Counted from the stretch's first letter, positions 7,238-16,853 are shown. The stretch is DNA of 35,201 bases from Nocardia aobensis NBRC 100429 (GCF_000308375.1 NZ_BAFQ01000063.1:1-35201); one strand, 5' to 3'. Notes: generated by a model not told the origin, from the letters alone. Made by a program: numbers and translations.

Positions 7238-8269
7238 TCAGCGGCGCCCGTTGCCGTAGCGGTCGGCGAGGCGGTCCGCGGTGGTGCGTGGTTTCGCCGG
7301 TGGTTCGCCGGATACGGGCGTGGTCTCGGATCGCGCCTTCGGCGCCGGGTCCGAGGGGCCGGTGGCCGGACCGGTGCTCGTGTCTTCGGTTGCGGCACTT
7401 GCTGATTCGGCGCGCGATCCGGCTGTGCTCAGCGCCGGAACCTGTTCGCTCGGTGTGGCCGTGGCCGCCTGCGCGGCGGCACGGTCGCGGCGGCGTTCGC
7501 GGAGTTCGGCGTAGACGAAGTAGCCGAGGCCGAGCGGGGCCATGACACCGAATGCGATCCATTGCAGGCCGTAGGACAGATAGGGGCCCGCGTCGAGCTG
7601 GGGGAGTGCTTCCGGGGTGAAGGCGCCGGGCTGGCCGGCGTCCAACTGCAGATAGCCGCCGTGCTCGGCGGTGGCGAAGCCGGTCAGCGGCGTGCCGATA
7701 AGGGTGGAGAGCTGAGCGGTATCGACCGAGTACACCTGGCGCAGGCCGTCGCGGACCATCGGATCCTTGCCGGGGACGACGCCCTCGGATCTGCGGACCC
7801 GTCCTTCGATGTGCTGCGGACCCGACGGCGGTTCTGCGATCGTCGGCAGATCCGAGCCGTTCACCGCCGCGATCAGGCCGCGATCGACCAGCACGACCCG
7901 GCCGTCGTCGAGCCGGAACGCGGCCAGCACCCCGTAGGCGGGCTGATCGTCGAGGTGCTGCAAACGCTCGACCACCATCGAATTCGGCACATAGCTACCG
8001 GTGGCGATCACCCGCCGCCATTCGGTGTCGGCCGGATTCGTGCCGGCCGGCGGTGTGCCCTCGCCGGTGGTCAGCAGGTTCTTCGCCGGAACCGGGTCGG
8101 CGTTCACCGAGGCCGCGATCAGGTTGTTGCGATGCGACGTCGAGGTGTTCTTGCCCAGCTGCCAGGGCGCGAGCACGGTGAAACACAGATAGGCGAACGC
8201 GACCACGACGACCGCCAGAATCGCCCAGCTGGGCCGCAGCAGGAATGTGAGTCGGCGCAGGATGCTCAT
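7238..8269 (-). CDS. SURF1-family cytochrome oxidase biogenesis protein
   Basis: SURF1 proteins help assemble haem-copper cytochrome c oxidase in the membrane. The 343-residue protein has the family layout: an N-terminal transmembrane helix (about residues 14-33, ending at LAPWQLGKN), a large extracytoplasmic segment with EWRRVIATGSYV and VLAAFRLDDGRVVLVDRG, and a second helix near residues 230-255 (LSYGLQWIAFGVMAPLGLGY). A basic turn (ELRERRRDR) follows, and then a ~80-residue low-complexity Ala/Thr/Pro-rich tail. The ATG at 8269 overlaps the ptpA stop as ATGA, so the two genes form an operon with coupled translation. The same pair is adjacent in M. tuberculosis (Rv2234-Rv2235). The long disordered tail is the only unusual part. 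Confidence 0.92.
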   Translation of the reverse strand: MSILRRLTFLLRPSWAILAVVVVAFAYLCFTVLAPWQLGKNTSTSHRNNLIAASVNADPVPAKNLLTTGEGTPPAGTNPADTEWRRVIATGSYVPNSMVVERLQHLDDQPAYGVLAAFRLDDGRVVLVDRGLIAAVNGSDLPTIAEPPSGPQHIEGRVRRSEGVVPGKDPMVRDGLRQVYSVDTAQLSTLIGTPLTGFATAEHGGYLQLDAGQPGAFTPEALPQLDAGPYLSYGLQWIAFGVMAPLGLGYFVYAELRERRRDRAAAQAATATPSEQVPALSTAGSRAESASAATEDTSTGPATGPSDPAPKARSETTPVSGEPPAKPRTTADRLADRYGNGRR

Positions 8270-8760
8270 CGCCGAGGTCCGGTCGTCGCGGGTTCGCCGA
8301 GTTGTTCGCGCACCCAGGCCAGCAGCGCCGGAACGGCCGCCTCGATCTGTTCGCGCACGAGTTCGAAATCGGTGTCGTCGCCGTAGTAGGGATCGGGGAC
8401 GTCGTGATCGTCGGCGCCGGGGTCGAAGCTGCGCAGCAGTCGCCGCCGGGACTCCGGAATCCGCCGCCGGGTCAGTTCCCGATCGTGGTTGGAATCCAGG
8501 GCGATCAGCAGATCGGCGTCGAGATGATCGGGCCCGATCATGGCCGCGACGTGCCCGATCGGATATCCGTGCCGGGTGAGCAGGGCGGTCGTGCGCGGGT
8601 CGGCGTCCGAGCCGACGTGCCAGGCGGTGGTGCCGGCGCTGCTCACGCGCACCCGGTCGGCCAGTCCGGCTCGTTCCAGATGCGCGGCGAAGATCTTCTC
8701 GGCCATCGGCGACCGGCAGATATTGCCAGTGCAGATGAAGGTCACGTGCAGCTCGCCCAC
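8266..8760 (-). CDS. ptpA: Low-molecular-weight protein-tyrosine phosphatase
   Basis: The 164-residue protein carries the CX5R phosphate loop at residues 10-16 (CTGNICR) followed by SPMAEK, and the general-acid loop DPYYGD near residue 125. These are the marks of low-molecular-weight tyrosine phosphatases. It closely resembles mycobacterial PtpA, including HVTFICTGNICRSPMAEKI and LLRSFDPGADDHDVPDPYYG. The GTG at 8760 is the most plausible start because the family begins a few residues before HVTF. Tyr-Tyr of DPYYGD corresponds to the pair phosphorylated by PtkA in M. tuberculosis, but no ptkA lies between this gene and the aminotransferase gene. It is the first gene of the operon with SURF1 and is divergent from the CobC-like gene. 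Confidence 0.94.
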   Translation of the reverse strand: MGELHVTFICTGNICRSPMAEKIFAAHLERAGLADRVRVSSAGTTAWHVGSDADPRTTALLTRHGYPIGHVAAMIGPDHLDADLLIALDSNHDRELTRRRIPESRRRLLRSFDPGADDHDVPDPYYGDDTDFELVREQIEAAVPALLAWVREQLGEPATTGPRR

Positions 8761-8812
8761 GCACCCATTGTGGCCGTTCGGTGCGGGCGGCGGCCACGTA
8801 GGGTAGGTGGCT

Positions 8813-10012
8813 GTGCCCGAGGACACCCCCACGACCGCCGGCACGCGGTCGCGCCGAGGCCCGAGCCGCCCGATCGATACGCGTCCGGGCGGACCCGCGG
8901 CCGAGGCGGATGCGACGCGTGCGGGTTTCGCCGTGGGCGCCGACGGCGTGCGGGAGCCCGGGAGTGCGTCGCACGAGGTTGGATCGGAGGTCGATCGTTC
9001 GGCACTGCGCCACCATGGGGACCGCGATGTGCGGGCGGGGATGCTCGACTTCGCGGTGAATGTGCGTGGTGACGCACCACCGGAGTGGCTGCTGCGGCGG
9101 CTGGGCGCGCGATTGCCGGAACTGGGGCGGTATCCGTCCGAGGCGGAGGCCGAGGCGGTGCGCGCGATCGTGGCGGCACGGCACGGGCGCGCGCCGGATG
9201 AGGTGTTGCTGCTCGCCGGGGCCGCGGAGGGGTTCGCGCTGTTGCCGCGGCTGGCGTCGCGGCTGGCGGCCGTCATCCATCCGTCCTTCACCGAACCGGA
9301 ACTCGCGCTGCGGGAGGCGGATGTTCCGGTGGCGCGGGTGGTCCTGGCGCCGCCCTACGAGCTGGCCGGGGCGCGGGTCCCCGAGGACGCCGATCTGGTG
9401 GTACTCGGTAATCCCACCAATCCGACCTCGGTGCTGCATCCTCGGGCGGTGATCGAATCGCTGCGGCGGCCCGGTCGCATCGTGGTGGTCGACGAGGCGT
9501 TCGCCGATGCGGTGCCCGGTGAACCGGAATCGCTTGCGGGACAGTCCTATCCGGATGTCCTGGTCTTGCGCAGCCTGACCAAGTCCTGGGCGCTGGCCGG
9601 GTTGCGGTGCGGATATCTGCTGGGTCCGCCCGAGTTGCTGGCCCGGTTGAACCACGGTCGCGCGCATTGGCCGCTCGGTACGTTGCAGCTCGAGGCGATC
9701 GCGGCGACCTGCGAAGCGCATGCGATCGCGGAGGCCGCGGCGAGTGCGGCCCGGATCGTGGCCGAGCGGGAGGCGATGATTCCCCGCCTGCGCGCCCTCG
9801 GTATCGACGTGCACGAACCGGCCGCCGGTCCCTTCCTGCTGATCCGCGTGCCCGACGGCGAGTTGCTACGAAAACATCTGGCGGACAAGAACATCGGTGT
9901 TCGACGGGGTGACACTTTCCCGGGGCTCGGCACGCAATTTCTGCGCCTGGCGGTCCGCGACCACGCCGCCGTCGATCGTTTGATCGCCGCGATCGAGGCC
10001 GTCGGGCTGTGA
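8813..10012 (+). CDS. cobC: CobC-like PLP-dependent aminotransferase (Rv2231c-type)
   Basis: This is a fold-type I aminotransferase. The PLP lysine lies in LRSLTKSWALAGLRCGY (about residue 257). NPTNPTS and VVDEAFADA supply the cofactor-contacting Asn and Asp. The closest architecture is L-threonine-phosphate decarboxylase/histidinol-phosphate aminotransferase, annotated CobC in mycobacteria. CobD and CobC would together supply and attach the aminopropanol arm of cobalamin, but histidinol-phosphate transamination is also possible. GTG 8813 is preferred, with AGGG nine bases upstream; GTG 8807 is also possible. The first ~65 residues before RHHGDRDVRAGMLDFAVN are Pro/Arg/Ala-rich and not part of the fold, so the true start may be further downstream. 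The start lies 52 bases from the divergent ptpA. Confidence 0.88.
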   Translation: MPEDTPTTAGTRSRRGPSRPIDTRPGGPAAEADATRAGFAVGADGVREPGSASHEVGSEVDRSALRHHGDRDVRAGMLDFAVNVRGDAPPEWLLRRLGARLPELGRYPSEAEAEAVRAIVAARHGRAPDEVLLLAGAAEGFALLPRLASRLAAVIHPSFTEPELALREADVPVARVVLAPPYELAGARVPEDADLVVLGNPTNPTSVLHPRAVIESLRRPGRIVVVDEAFADAVPGEPESLAGQSYPDVLVLRSLTKSWALAGLRCGYLLGPPELLARLNHGRAHWPLGTLQLEAIAATCEAHAIAEAAASAARIVAEREAMIPRLRALGIDVHEPAAGPFLLIRVPDGELLRKHLADKNIGVRRGDTFPGLGTQFLRLAVRDHAAVDRLIAAIEAVGL

Positions 10013-10075
10013 GTATTCGCGCACGCGGCCACGGGGATCGCGGCGCGGTCCGGCCCGGCAGGCGGCATCGGCGTG

Positions 10076-10081
10076 GATAAT
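10076..10081 (+). promoter_or_regulatory. Candidate -10 element for the NIF3-family gene
   Basis: GATAAT lies 32 bases before the GTG start of the NIF3-family gene, with GGAGG (10102-10106) between. The hexamer and spacing fit a primary-sigma promoter with a short leader; no clear -35 is seen. Confidence 0.35.
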
Positions 10082-10113
10082 GACCGGAACGGCGAAACGG
10101 TGGAGGTGCGGTG

Positions 10114-11256
10114 GTGACAGCGACGAATTCTGTTGTGACGCTGAAGGACTTGATCGGTGTCCTCGACGGCGCGTATCCGCCTCGGCTGGCGGAGTCCTGG
10201 GATTCGGTGGGGCTGGTCTGTGGTGATCCCGCGGCCTCCGTCTCGCGGGTGCTGTTCGCGGTCGACGCCACCGCCGCCGTGGTCGACGAGGCGATCGATT
10301 GGGGCGCACAGGCTTTGGTCGTGCACCACCCGCTCCTGTTGCGCGGGGTCGACACCGTGGCCGCGAGCACTCCGAAGGGTGCGCTGCTGCATCGGCTGAT
10401 CCGCAACGACTGTGCGTTGTTCACCGCGCACACCAACGCCGATTCGGCCGATCCCGGAGTGTCCGATGCCCTCGCCCACACGCTCGGGCTGACGGTGACC
10501 GGGCCGCTGGAACAGAAATCGGTGGCGCCGGTGGACACCTGGGTGGTGTTCATTCCGCGCGCGCACACCGACGCTGTGCTGGCGGCGATGTTCGAGGCGG
10601 GCGCGGGCGGCGCCGGGTTCTATCGCGAATGCGGTTGGCGGGTACCGGGAACCGGGCAGTTCCGGCCGATGGCGGGAGCGAATCCGGCGATCGGGCAGGT
10701 CGGCGACCTGGAATTCGTCGAGGAGGACCGTGTCGAGGTGGTGGCGCCGCCGGCGGCCCGCGCCGCGGTGCTGGCCGCGCTCCGTGCCGCCCACCCCTAC
10801 GAGGAACCGGCCTTCGACGTCACCGAACGCGCGGCGCTGCCTTCGGCGCAGGGCCTCGGACGCATCGGCACCCTGCCGGAACCGGAAACGTTGCGGGCCT
10901 TCACCGCTCGCGTGCGCGCCGCCCTGCCCGGCACCGCCTGGGGTGTGCGGGCGGCCGGCGATCCCGAGCGTGCGATCCACACGGTCGCGGTATGCGGCGG
11001 CGCGGGCGATTCCTTCCTGGGCACGGTCGCGAAGCTGGGCGTCGACGCCTACGTCACCGCCGACCTGCGCCACCATCCCGCCGACGAACACCTGCGCGCG
11101 GGCGGTCCCGCACTCGTCGACGTCGCCCATTGGGCCAGCGAATTCCCCTGGTGCGCCCAAGCGGAAGGCGTTGTGCGGGAAGCCCTTCCGGGAGTGGAAA
11201 CCCGGGTCAGCACCCTCCGTACCGATCCGTGGACTCTCGGCGCCGCCGACGACTGA
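10114..11256 (+). CDS. NIF3/DUF34-family dinuclear metal-binding protein
   Basis: The 380-residue protein belongs to the NIF3-like (DUF34) family of toroid-forming dinuclear metal proteins. It has the N-terminal start [20 protein letters not shown], the metal ligands in VVHHPLLL (near residue 70) and [11 protein letters not shown] (near 108), and the C-terminal ligand region DVAHWASEF (near 341). The insert between about residues 135 and 240 includes [17 protein letters not shown] and [12 protein letters not shown], as in the long bacterial versions. Earlier names such as GTP cyclohydrolase I type 2 are unreliable. The biochemical role is unresolved. GTG 10114 is preferred over GTG 10111 because GGAGG is then seven bases upstream. 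In M. tuberculosis the homologue is Rv2230c, beside the zinc-ribbon and RNase HI genes as here. Confidence 0.92.
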   Translation: MTATNSVVTLKDLIGVLDGAYPPRLAESWDSVGLVCGDPAASVSRVLFAVDATAAVVDEAIDWGAQALVVHHPLLLRGVDTVAASTPKGALLHRLIRNDCALFTAHTNADSADPGVSDALAHTLGLTVTGPLEQKSVAPVDTWVVFIPRAHTDAVLAAMFEAGAGGAGFYRECGWRVPGTGQFRPMAGANPAIGQVGDLEFVEEDRVEVVAPPAARAAVLAALRAAHPYEEPAFDVTERAALPSAQGLGRIGTLPEPETLRAFTARVRAALPGTAWGVRAAGDPERAIHTVAVCGGAGDSFLGTVAKLGVDAYVTADLRHHPADEHLRAGGPALVDVAHWASEFPWCAQAEGVVREALPGVETRVSTLRTDPWTLGAADD

Positions 11257-11386
11257 CGTAAGCGGTGGTCATCCAGGGGCGGTGAGTTCGGTGACGAGCC
11301 GGCCGACTGTGTCACTCCCATGCGGTACGGGGCGAGCGGCGGCGGGCCGGCCCAGGCGTCCCCCGCGACCGTGGACCGGCGCGATC

Positions 11387-11830
11387 TCACTCGGTGCGAA
11401 TGTCGGGCTCGTGGTCGACCGGGAAATTGACCGAGTTGGCGATGAAGCAGCGCTTGTGGGCCTCCGCGTGGAGTGCGTGAGCCTGCTCTGCCCGGGCGGC
11501 GTCGGTGATGGTGACGCGCGGTCGCAGGGTGACGTGTTCGAAGCGCTGGTCGTTCATCACGCCTTCGGCCTCGTCGAGATAGTCGATCACCACGATTCCG
11601 GCCTCGACGCACAGATGCAGGTACCACAGCATGTGGCACTCCGAGAGCGAGGCGACCAGGAGTTGCTCGGGATTCCAGCGGGTCGCGTCGCCCCGGCCGA
11701 CGACCGGGTCCGCCGACCCCTGCAGCGGCGGCCGCCCCTCGGCGAGCACTTCGTGATTGCGCGAATACGAGCGGTAATCGGTGGTGGCACCGGTCCACAC
11801 CACGTCCACGCGATAACGATGTTCGGGCAT
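11387..11830 (-). CDS. OsmC-family peroxiredoxin-like protein
   Basis: The 147-residue protein has the OsmC/Ohr fold signatures, including RWNPEQLLVASLSECHMLWY and a C-terminal AHKRCFIANSV. The two family cysteines are Cys65 (SLSECHM) and Cys128 (HKRCF), which in OsmC/Ohr reduce organic hydroperoxides. The Glu in NPEQLL is also typical. It converges on the NIF3 gene and is divergent from the zinc-ribbon gene across 225 bases. No MarR-type OhrR regulator is adjacent, so control by organic peroxides cannot be inferred from context. Confidence 0.92.
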   Translation of the reverse strand: MPEHRYRVDVVWTGATTDYRSYSRNHEVLAEGRPPLQGSADPVVGRGDATRWNPEQLLVASLSECHMLWYLHLCVEAGIVVIDYLDEAEGVMNDQRFEHVTLRPRVTITDAARAEQAHALHAEAHKRCFIANSVNFPVDHEPDIRTE

Positions 11831-12055
11831 CCGGTCAGAGTGTCACAGTGGCGGCGGCACCGCATCCGAGTTGTCGGTGGCCCACGAACCGGCGCCCCGG
11901 CGCACCACGTTCGGCCGCGTATCCGGTGGTCGCGGGCGGCCGATGCGGGGTTGGGGCGAAACCGGCCGCGGGCAGAGTACGGTTGAGCACCGGCGTCGCG
12001 CACCCGCTGCCCGTCGCTCCGCAACCGTCCATAGTGTCGAGGAGTACGTCCCGCG

Positions 12056-12793
12056 TTGAATGTCGAACCACCGATCCAGGCCAAACTGCTCGACCTCGCG
12101 GCCGTCGACGCCGAGTTGACGCGGATCGCGCATCGCCGCAAGGTGCTGCCCGAACAGCAGGAAGTGCAGCGGCTGGAAGCTGAACGCACCGACCGCAAGG
12201 ATGCGGCGGTCAAGGTCGAGATCCAGCTCGACGATCTCGACCGCGACATTCGCAAACTCGAGGGCGAGATCGACGCCGTGCGCAAACGCGAGGCGCGCGA
12301 CCGCGGCATGCTCGAGGGCGGCAACGTCGGCGCGAAGCAGCTCTCGGAATTGCAGCACGAACTCGGCAGCCTGGAACGCCGGCGCGGGGTCCTCGAGGAC
12401 GAACTGCTCGAGGTGATGGAGCGTCGCGAGGCCGCCGAGGCCGATCACCAGCACGCCGGCGCCAACCTCTCGCGCGCCGAGGAGGATCTGACCCTCGCGC
12501 AGAGCCGTCGCGACGACGCGGTCGCCGACCTGGATGTGGCCGCGCAGCGCTGCGACGCCGACCGCGCACAGCTCGTCGCCGGATTCCCGGACGAACTGCT
12601 CGCGATCTACGACAAGCAGCGCGCCCAGCACGGCGTCGGCGCGGCGCTGCTGCAGGCCCGCCGGTGCGGCGCCTGCCGGATCGAACTCGACCGCGGCGAG
12701 ATCGCCCGGATCGCCAAAACCGATCCGCAGGTCGTGGTCCGCTGTCCCGAATGCGGTGCGATCATGGTGCGCACCAAGCAGTCCGGATTGTGA
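12056..12793 (+). CDS. Coiled-coil protein with C-terminal C4 zinc ribbon (Rv2229c family)
   Basis: The 245-residue protein is a long antiparallel helical coiled coil (about residues 5-195) rich in Glu, Arg, Leu and Ala, followed by a C4 zinc ribbon. The zinc ligands are the pairs CGAC (near residue 203) and CPEC (near 231). The family resembles DUF164/CT398-type proteins, which in other bacteria link secretion or polymerase complexes, but its actinobacterial role is not established. The start is TTG at 12056, with GGAG (12041-12044) 11 bases upstream; this matches the usual N terminus (LLDLAAVDAELTRIAHR). It is followed after two bases or ten bases, depending on the start chosen, by the RNase HI gene, so the two form an operon. 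Confidence 0.9.
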   Translation: MNVEPPIQAKLLDLAAVDAELTRIAHRRKVLPEQQEVQRLEAERTDRKDAAVKVEIQLDDLDRDIRKLEGEIDAVRKREARDRGMLEGGNVGAKQLSELQHELGSLERRRGVLEDELLEVMERREAAEADHQHAGANLSRAEEDLTLAQSRRDDAVADLDVAAQRCDADRAQLVAGFPDELLAIYDKQRAQHGVGAALLQARRCGACRIELDRGEIARIAKTDPQVVVRCPECGAIMVRTKQSGL

Positions 12794-12803
12794 CGTGCCG
12801 GCG

Positions 12804-14036
12804 ATGACGGTACGTACGGTGATCGTCGAGGCCGACGGCGGCTCGCGAGGTAATCCCGGCCCGGCCGGCTACGGCGCGGTGATCTGGGATTCCGATCGCG
12901 CCACGATCCTCGCCGAACGTCGCGAATATCTGGGCGTCACCACGAACAATGTCGCCGAATACCGCGGTCTCATCGCGGGTTTGGCCGCCGCCGCCGAACT
13001 GGGCGCCCGCAGCGTCGAGGTTCGGATGGATTCCAAACTGGTCGTCGAGCAGATGTCGGGACGCTGGAAGGTCAAGCACGCGGCCATGATTCCGCTCGCC
13101 GAGCGAGCCCGGCAGCTGGTCGCCGGCTTCGATCGGGTGAATTTCCAATGGATTCCGCGCGAGCAGAATTCGCACGCCGATCGGCTCGCCAACGAGGCCA
13201 TGGACGATGCGGTGGTGGTCGCGGAGGTGCGCGAGGCGGATGCCGAACGGCCCGTGATCGACAGCGTGGCCGAACCGGAATCGGCCGCCCAGGATGCGGC
13301 ACGCGGCGTCGAAGCCGAGCTGCCCAGTTGGATCGACGAAGCGGCCGACGCCCGCGCCGCGCACGAGGATCCGGTCGTGCAGGAGACGGCCCCGGCGTCC
13401 GGCCCGGGCTGGACCGGCGCCCGCGGGCGGCCGACCCGGCTGTTGCTGCTGCGTCACGGCCAGACCGAATTGTCCGTGGAGCGACGGTATTCCGGTCGCG
13501 GCAATCCGGAACTCACCGCGCTCGGTCGTGAACAGGCCGCCCGTGCCGCGAAATACCTTGCCGCCAAAGGCGATATCGCCGCGGTCGTGAGCTCGCCGCT
13601 GGGCCGGGCACGGGAGACCGCGCAGGCCGCGGCCCAAGCGCTCGACGTGCCGGTGCGGGTCCTGGACGCGCTGACCGAAACCGACTTCGGCGAATGGGAA
13701 GGTCTCACGTTCACCGAGGCGGCGCAACGAGATCCGGAACTGCATCGGCGCTGGCTCGGTGATCCGTCGCTGCCCGCTCCCGGCGGAGAGAGCTTCACTC
13801 AGGTGCGCGAACGCGTCGAGGGCGCGCGCCGCGATCTGCTGGCGCTGTATCCGGGGCAGAACGTCGTCGTGGTCAGCCACGTGACGCCGATCAAGACGCT
13901 GCTGCAGTTGGCGTTGGAAGTCGGCCCGTCACTGCTGTACCGGCTGCATCTGGATCTGGCGTCGCTGTCGATCGCCGAGTTCTATCCCGACGGCGGATCG
14001 TCGGTACGGCTGGTCAACGACACCTCGTACCTCTGA
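12804..14036 (+). CDS. Bifunctional RNase HI / histidine phosphatase (Rv2228c type)
   Basis: The 410-residue protein fuses two enzymes. Residues ~3-135 are RNase HI, with the metal-binding acidic residues Asp11 (EADGGSRGN), Glu52 (NNVAEY), Asp76 (RMDSKLV) and Asp126 (SHADRLANEA). A ~70-residue acidic, Ala-rich linker follows. Residues ~210-405 are a histidine phosphatase of the phosphoglycerate-mutase/CobC type with RHGQTE (catalytic His218), GEWEGLTF and the second histidine in VSHVTPIKT. In M. tuberculosis this fusion (Rv2228c) acts both on RNA:DNA hybrids and as an acid/alpha-ribazole phosphatase, which links it to the cobalamin genes nearby. ATG 12804 is used; GTG 12795 would add three residues. 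It sits directly behind the zinc-ribbon gene. Confidence 0.94.
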   Translation: MTVRTVIVEADGGSRGNPGPAGYGAVIWDSDRATILAERREYLGVTTNNVAEYRGLIAGLAAAAELGARSVEVRMDSKLVVEQMSGRWKVKHAAMIPLAERARQLVAGFDRVNFQWIPREQNSHADRLANEAMDDAVVVAEVREADAERPVIDSVAEPESAAQDAARGVEAELPSWIDEAADARAAHEDPVVQETAPASGPGWTGARGRPTRLLLLRHGQTELSVERRYSGRGNPELTALGREQAARAAKYLAAKGDIAAVVSSPLGRARETAQAAAQALDVPVRVLDALTETDFGEWEGLTFTEAAQRDPELHRRWLGDPSLPAPGGESFTQVRERVEGARRDLLALYPGQNVVVVSHVTPIKTLLQLALEVGPSLLYRLHLDLASLSIAEFYPDGGSSVRLVNDTSYL

Positions 14037-14058
14037 ACACTGTTCGGGGACACCGGGT

Positions 14059-14946
14059 TCAGGGGCGTAGCACCGACACCAGGAATTCGGTCTGGTCGTA
14101 GACGGCCTTCTCGAACCAGTCGTCGAAGTAGATGTCGAAGTGCCCGATGGGGTATCGCTTCACGATGCCGTGTTTGGTGCGCTCGGCGGCCTTGAGCGTC
14201 GGACCCACCGGCGCGACCGAATCGTTGTCGCACACCGCGTAGAACACCGGCACCTTGATGGCCTTGGTGCGCCGCCACGGTGAATCGAACATCACCGACA
14301 TACCCACGCGAGCAGCCACTTTCGGCTGGTACTGCGCGCTCTCCTCGGCGAGGCGGCCGAAGCCCTCGGGCACGTCGGAGGCGCTCATCAACGCCGCCGA
14401 ACGCTTGCGCCCGGCCAGTCGCACGCCCACCGGTTTGCGGCGGATCGGGCCCACGAGAAGGTCGACGAACGCGAGGGTGCCGGTCTTGGCGAGGCTGATC
14501 GGCCCCTTCGCCATCGCCGAGGACCAGCCGCTGGTGAACGGGCACTGCGCCACGACCGCGGCCAGATAGTCGTCCTCGTGTGCGATGGACAGGACGTGTC
14601 CGCCGCCGAAGGAACTGCCCCACAACGCGATTCGGGTCGCGTCGAAACCCTTGAGGGTGCGGGCGAAGGCGATCGCGGCGCGCCAGTCGTCGCGCTGGCG
14701 CGCGATGTTGATCAGCTGGCGCGGTTCACCACCGCTGGCGCCGAAATGCCGGTAATCGAAGACCAGCACGCCCATTCCGGCCGCGGCGAACCGGCGTGCG
14801 TAGCGATCCAGACCCATTTCCCGGTTCGCGCCCAGCCCGTGGCCCATGATGACCAGTGGACGCGGTTTGGGCGGGCCGTCCGGAAGATAGAGCCACGCTG
14901 CACACTGTTCGCTTCCCGAACCGAACCCCACCTCGACACGCTCCAT
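14059..14946 (-). CDS. Alpha/beta hydrolase
   Basis: The 295-residue protein has the alpha/beta-hydrolase fold. It shows the oxyanion-loop HGLG near residue 36, DYRHFGASGG near 64-73, the nucleophile elbow WGSSFGG (Ser112), an aspartate in CDNDSVAP and the catalytic histidine in YPIGHFDIYF (His269). The layout resembles the UPF0255/FrsA-like or dienelactone-hydrolase-like acyl esterases; the substrate cannot be read from the sequence. It converges with the RNase HI gene across only 22 bases. It begins 62 bases before the stop of the flavoenzyme gene on the same strand, so it may be the last gene of that transcript. Confidence 0.87.
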   Translation of the reverse strand: MERVEVGFGSGSEQCAAWLYLPDGPPKPRPLVIMGHGLGANREMGLDRYARRFAAAGMGVLVFDYRHFGASGGEPRQLINIARQRDDWRAAIAFARTLKGFDATRIALWGSSFGGGHVLSIAHEDDYLAAVVAQCPFTSGWSSAMAKGPISLAKTGTLAFVDLLVGPIRRKPVGVRLAGRKRSAALMSASDVPEGFGRLAEESAQYQPKVAARVGMSVMFDSPWRRTKAIKVPVFYAVCDNDSVAPVGPTLKAAERTKHGIVKRYPIGHFDIYFDDWFEKAVYDQTEFLVSVLRP

Positions 14947-15008
14947 GGGCGAATACCGTACCGGGGCGCGCGCCCGGCCGCAGACGTGGATCCCCGCTCA
15001 GGGCACGA

Positions 15009-16172
15009 TTATGGGTGAACGGAACGCAAACACTCGCGAGTCAGATCCTTCAGCGCCGGGTAGCCGTCGACCGCCATGATCAGGTCCGCTTCCGCCAGCA
15101 GAGTGCGCAGGACGTGCACGATGCCGTCCACGCCGCCGAGCGCCAGACCGTAGGCGTAGGGCCGGCCCACCCCGACCGCGGTGGCGCCCAGTGCGAGCGC
15201 CTTGACGACATCCGCGCCGCTGCGGATTCCGGAATCGAACAGCACCGGCAGACCCTCGGCCGCGGCGACGACCTCGGGCAACATGTCCAGCGCGGGCAGT
15301 CCGCCATTGGCTTGGCGCCCACCGTGATTCGAGCAGTAGATGCCGTCCACGCCACCGTCGCGGGCTCGGCGCACATCGTCGGGATGGCAGATTCCCTTGA
15401 CGATCAGGGGCAGTTCGGTGAGCGAGCGCAGCCAGGCCAGATCCTCCCAGCGCAGCGGGTTGCCGAACAGTTGCACCCACCGCAGGACCGCGCTCATCGG
15501 ATCCTCCTCGGGCGAGCGCTGCAGACCGGAGAGGAAGACCGGATCGGTGAAGTAGTTGGCGAGGCAGTGCCCGCGCAGCTGCGGGAAGTTACCGGTGGAC
15601 AGATCGCGCGGCCGCCAGCCCGTGATCCAGGTGTCGAGGGTGACGACGATGCCCTTGTAACCGGCCTGTTCCGCGCGCTGCACCAGGCTCGCCGCGAGAT
15701 CGCGATCGGTGGGGGTGTAGAGCTGGAAAAAGCCTGGGGTGTCACCGAATTCGGCGGCGACGTCCTCGAGCGGATCGACGGTCAGGGTCGAGGCGACCAT
15801 CGGCACGCCGGTGCGGGCGGCGGCGCGGGCGGTCGCCAGATCGCCGTGGCCGTCCTGGGCGCAGAGGCCGATCACGCCGACCGGAGCCATGAAAAGCGGT
15901 GTGGGCAGCGTCATTCCGAACAGGTCGACCGACAGGTCACGCTCCTTCGCGCCGACGAACATGCGGGGGATGAGCCCCCAGTGGTCGAAGGCGGCGACAT
16001 TGGCGCGCTGGGTGCGTTCGTCGCCCGCGCCGCCGGCCACATACGACCAGATCGAGGGCGGCATGGCCGCCTGCGCGCGCTGTTCGAGTTCGGCGAACGC
16101 GACCGGGTACTCCGGTACGACGCCGCGCAGCCCCTGGAAGTAGATCTCGTTCTGGAAGTCGCCGAACCCCAT
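15009..16172 (-). CDS. FMN-dependent alpha-hydroxy-acid oxidase, lactate 2-monooxygenase type
   Basis: Lactate 2-monooxygenase converts L-lactate and O2 to acetate, CO2 and water using FMN. The 387-residue protein matches the mycobacterial enzyme along its length: a start with [32 protein letters not shown] near residue 43, VITLDTW-like [16 protein letters not shown] near 175, the catalytic histidine in [15 protein letters not shown] and the FMN-phosphate loops [12 protein letters not shown] and [11 protein letters not shown]. Simple lactate oxidase activity cannot be excluded, because oxidase and monooxygenase differ in subtle product retention. The ATG at 16172 has GAAGGG about eight bases upstream. 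The frame is open further upstream, but that part does not fit the family. The upstream gap holds two GTAAC repeats ten bases apart near a TACAGT hexamer. Confidence 0.9.
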   Translation of the reverse strand: MGFGDFQNEIYFQGLRGVVPEYPVAFAELEQRAQAAMPPSIWSYVAGGAGDERTQRANVAAFDHWGLIPRMFVGAKERDLSVDLFGMTLPTPLFMAPVGVIGLCAQDGHGDLATARAAARTGVPMVASTLTVDPLEDVAAEFGDTPGFFQLYTPTDRDLAASLVQRAEQAGYKGIVVTLDTWITGWRPRDLSTGNFPQLRGHCLANYFTDPVFLSGLQRSPEEDPMSAVLRWVQLFGNPLRWEDLAWLRSLTELPLIVKGICHPDDVRRARDGGVDGIYCSNHGGRQANGGLPALDMLPEVVAAAEGLPVLFDSGIRSGADVVKALALGATAVGVGRPYAYGLALGGVDGIVHVLRTLLAEADLIMAVDGYPALKDLTRECLRSVHP

Positions 16173-16240
16173 CTGCGCTGCCCTTCTGTGCCGTCGGTTC
16201 GCCGGCGAGTGTGCGCGCTCGACGGCGAATGCGGGCTTCA

Positions 16241-16263
16241 CTGTATGCGTAACCGGCGGTAAC
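16241..16263 (-). promoter_or_regulatory. Candidate promoter/operator of the lactate-monooxygenase-type gene
   Basis: The minus strand has TACAGT (a TAnnnT -10 match) about 70 bases before the flavoenzyme start. Just upstream of it are two GTAAC/GTTAC units (16249-16253 and 16259-16263) spaced ten bases apart, one helical turn. Such a direct repeat could be bound by a dimeric regulator. This rests on pattern only; no regulator gene is adjacent. Confidence 0.3.
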
Positions 16264-16422
16264 GCGCCACGATCTCGCCGTCGCCCGGGGCGGCGCCGAG
16301 GTTCGCCCGTGCGAGACCGGCGCGAGCCGTGGTCGTCGATGTGGGCACGCGACGTACGACCGGTGGCGCGGCCGCGCGGCTGCGATAGCCGGGGCGGCGT
16401 GCGCTCGGCGCCGCTCGCACGG

Positions 16423-16428
16423 CACAAT
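16423..16428 (+). promoter_or_regulatory. Candidate -10 element for rnpB
   Basis: CACAAT lies seven bases before the predicted 5' end of the RNase P RNA, exactly where a -10 should be. The region from the flavoenzyme start to here (about 250 bases) otherwise holds no convincing gene. Confidence 0.45.
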
Positions 16429-16434
16429 GGTGCG

Positions 16435-16853
<419 letters not shown>

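Noticed and set aside
7238..9814. An 858-codon minus-strand open frame spanning SURF1, ptpA and the CobC-like gene
   Set aside because: Only the last 343 codons look like protein (SURF1). The rest is a GC-rich shadow of ptpA and the aminotransferase, rich in Arg, His and Gln.
11835..12071. A 78-codon minus-strand frame in the gap before the zinc-ribbon gene
   Set aside because: It starts inside the zinc-ribbon gene, has no ribosome site, and its composition resembles a shadow.
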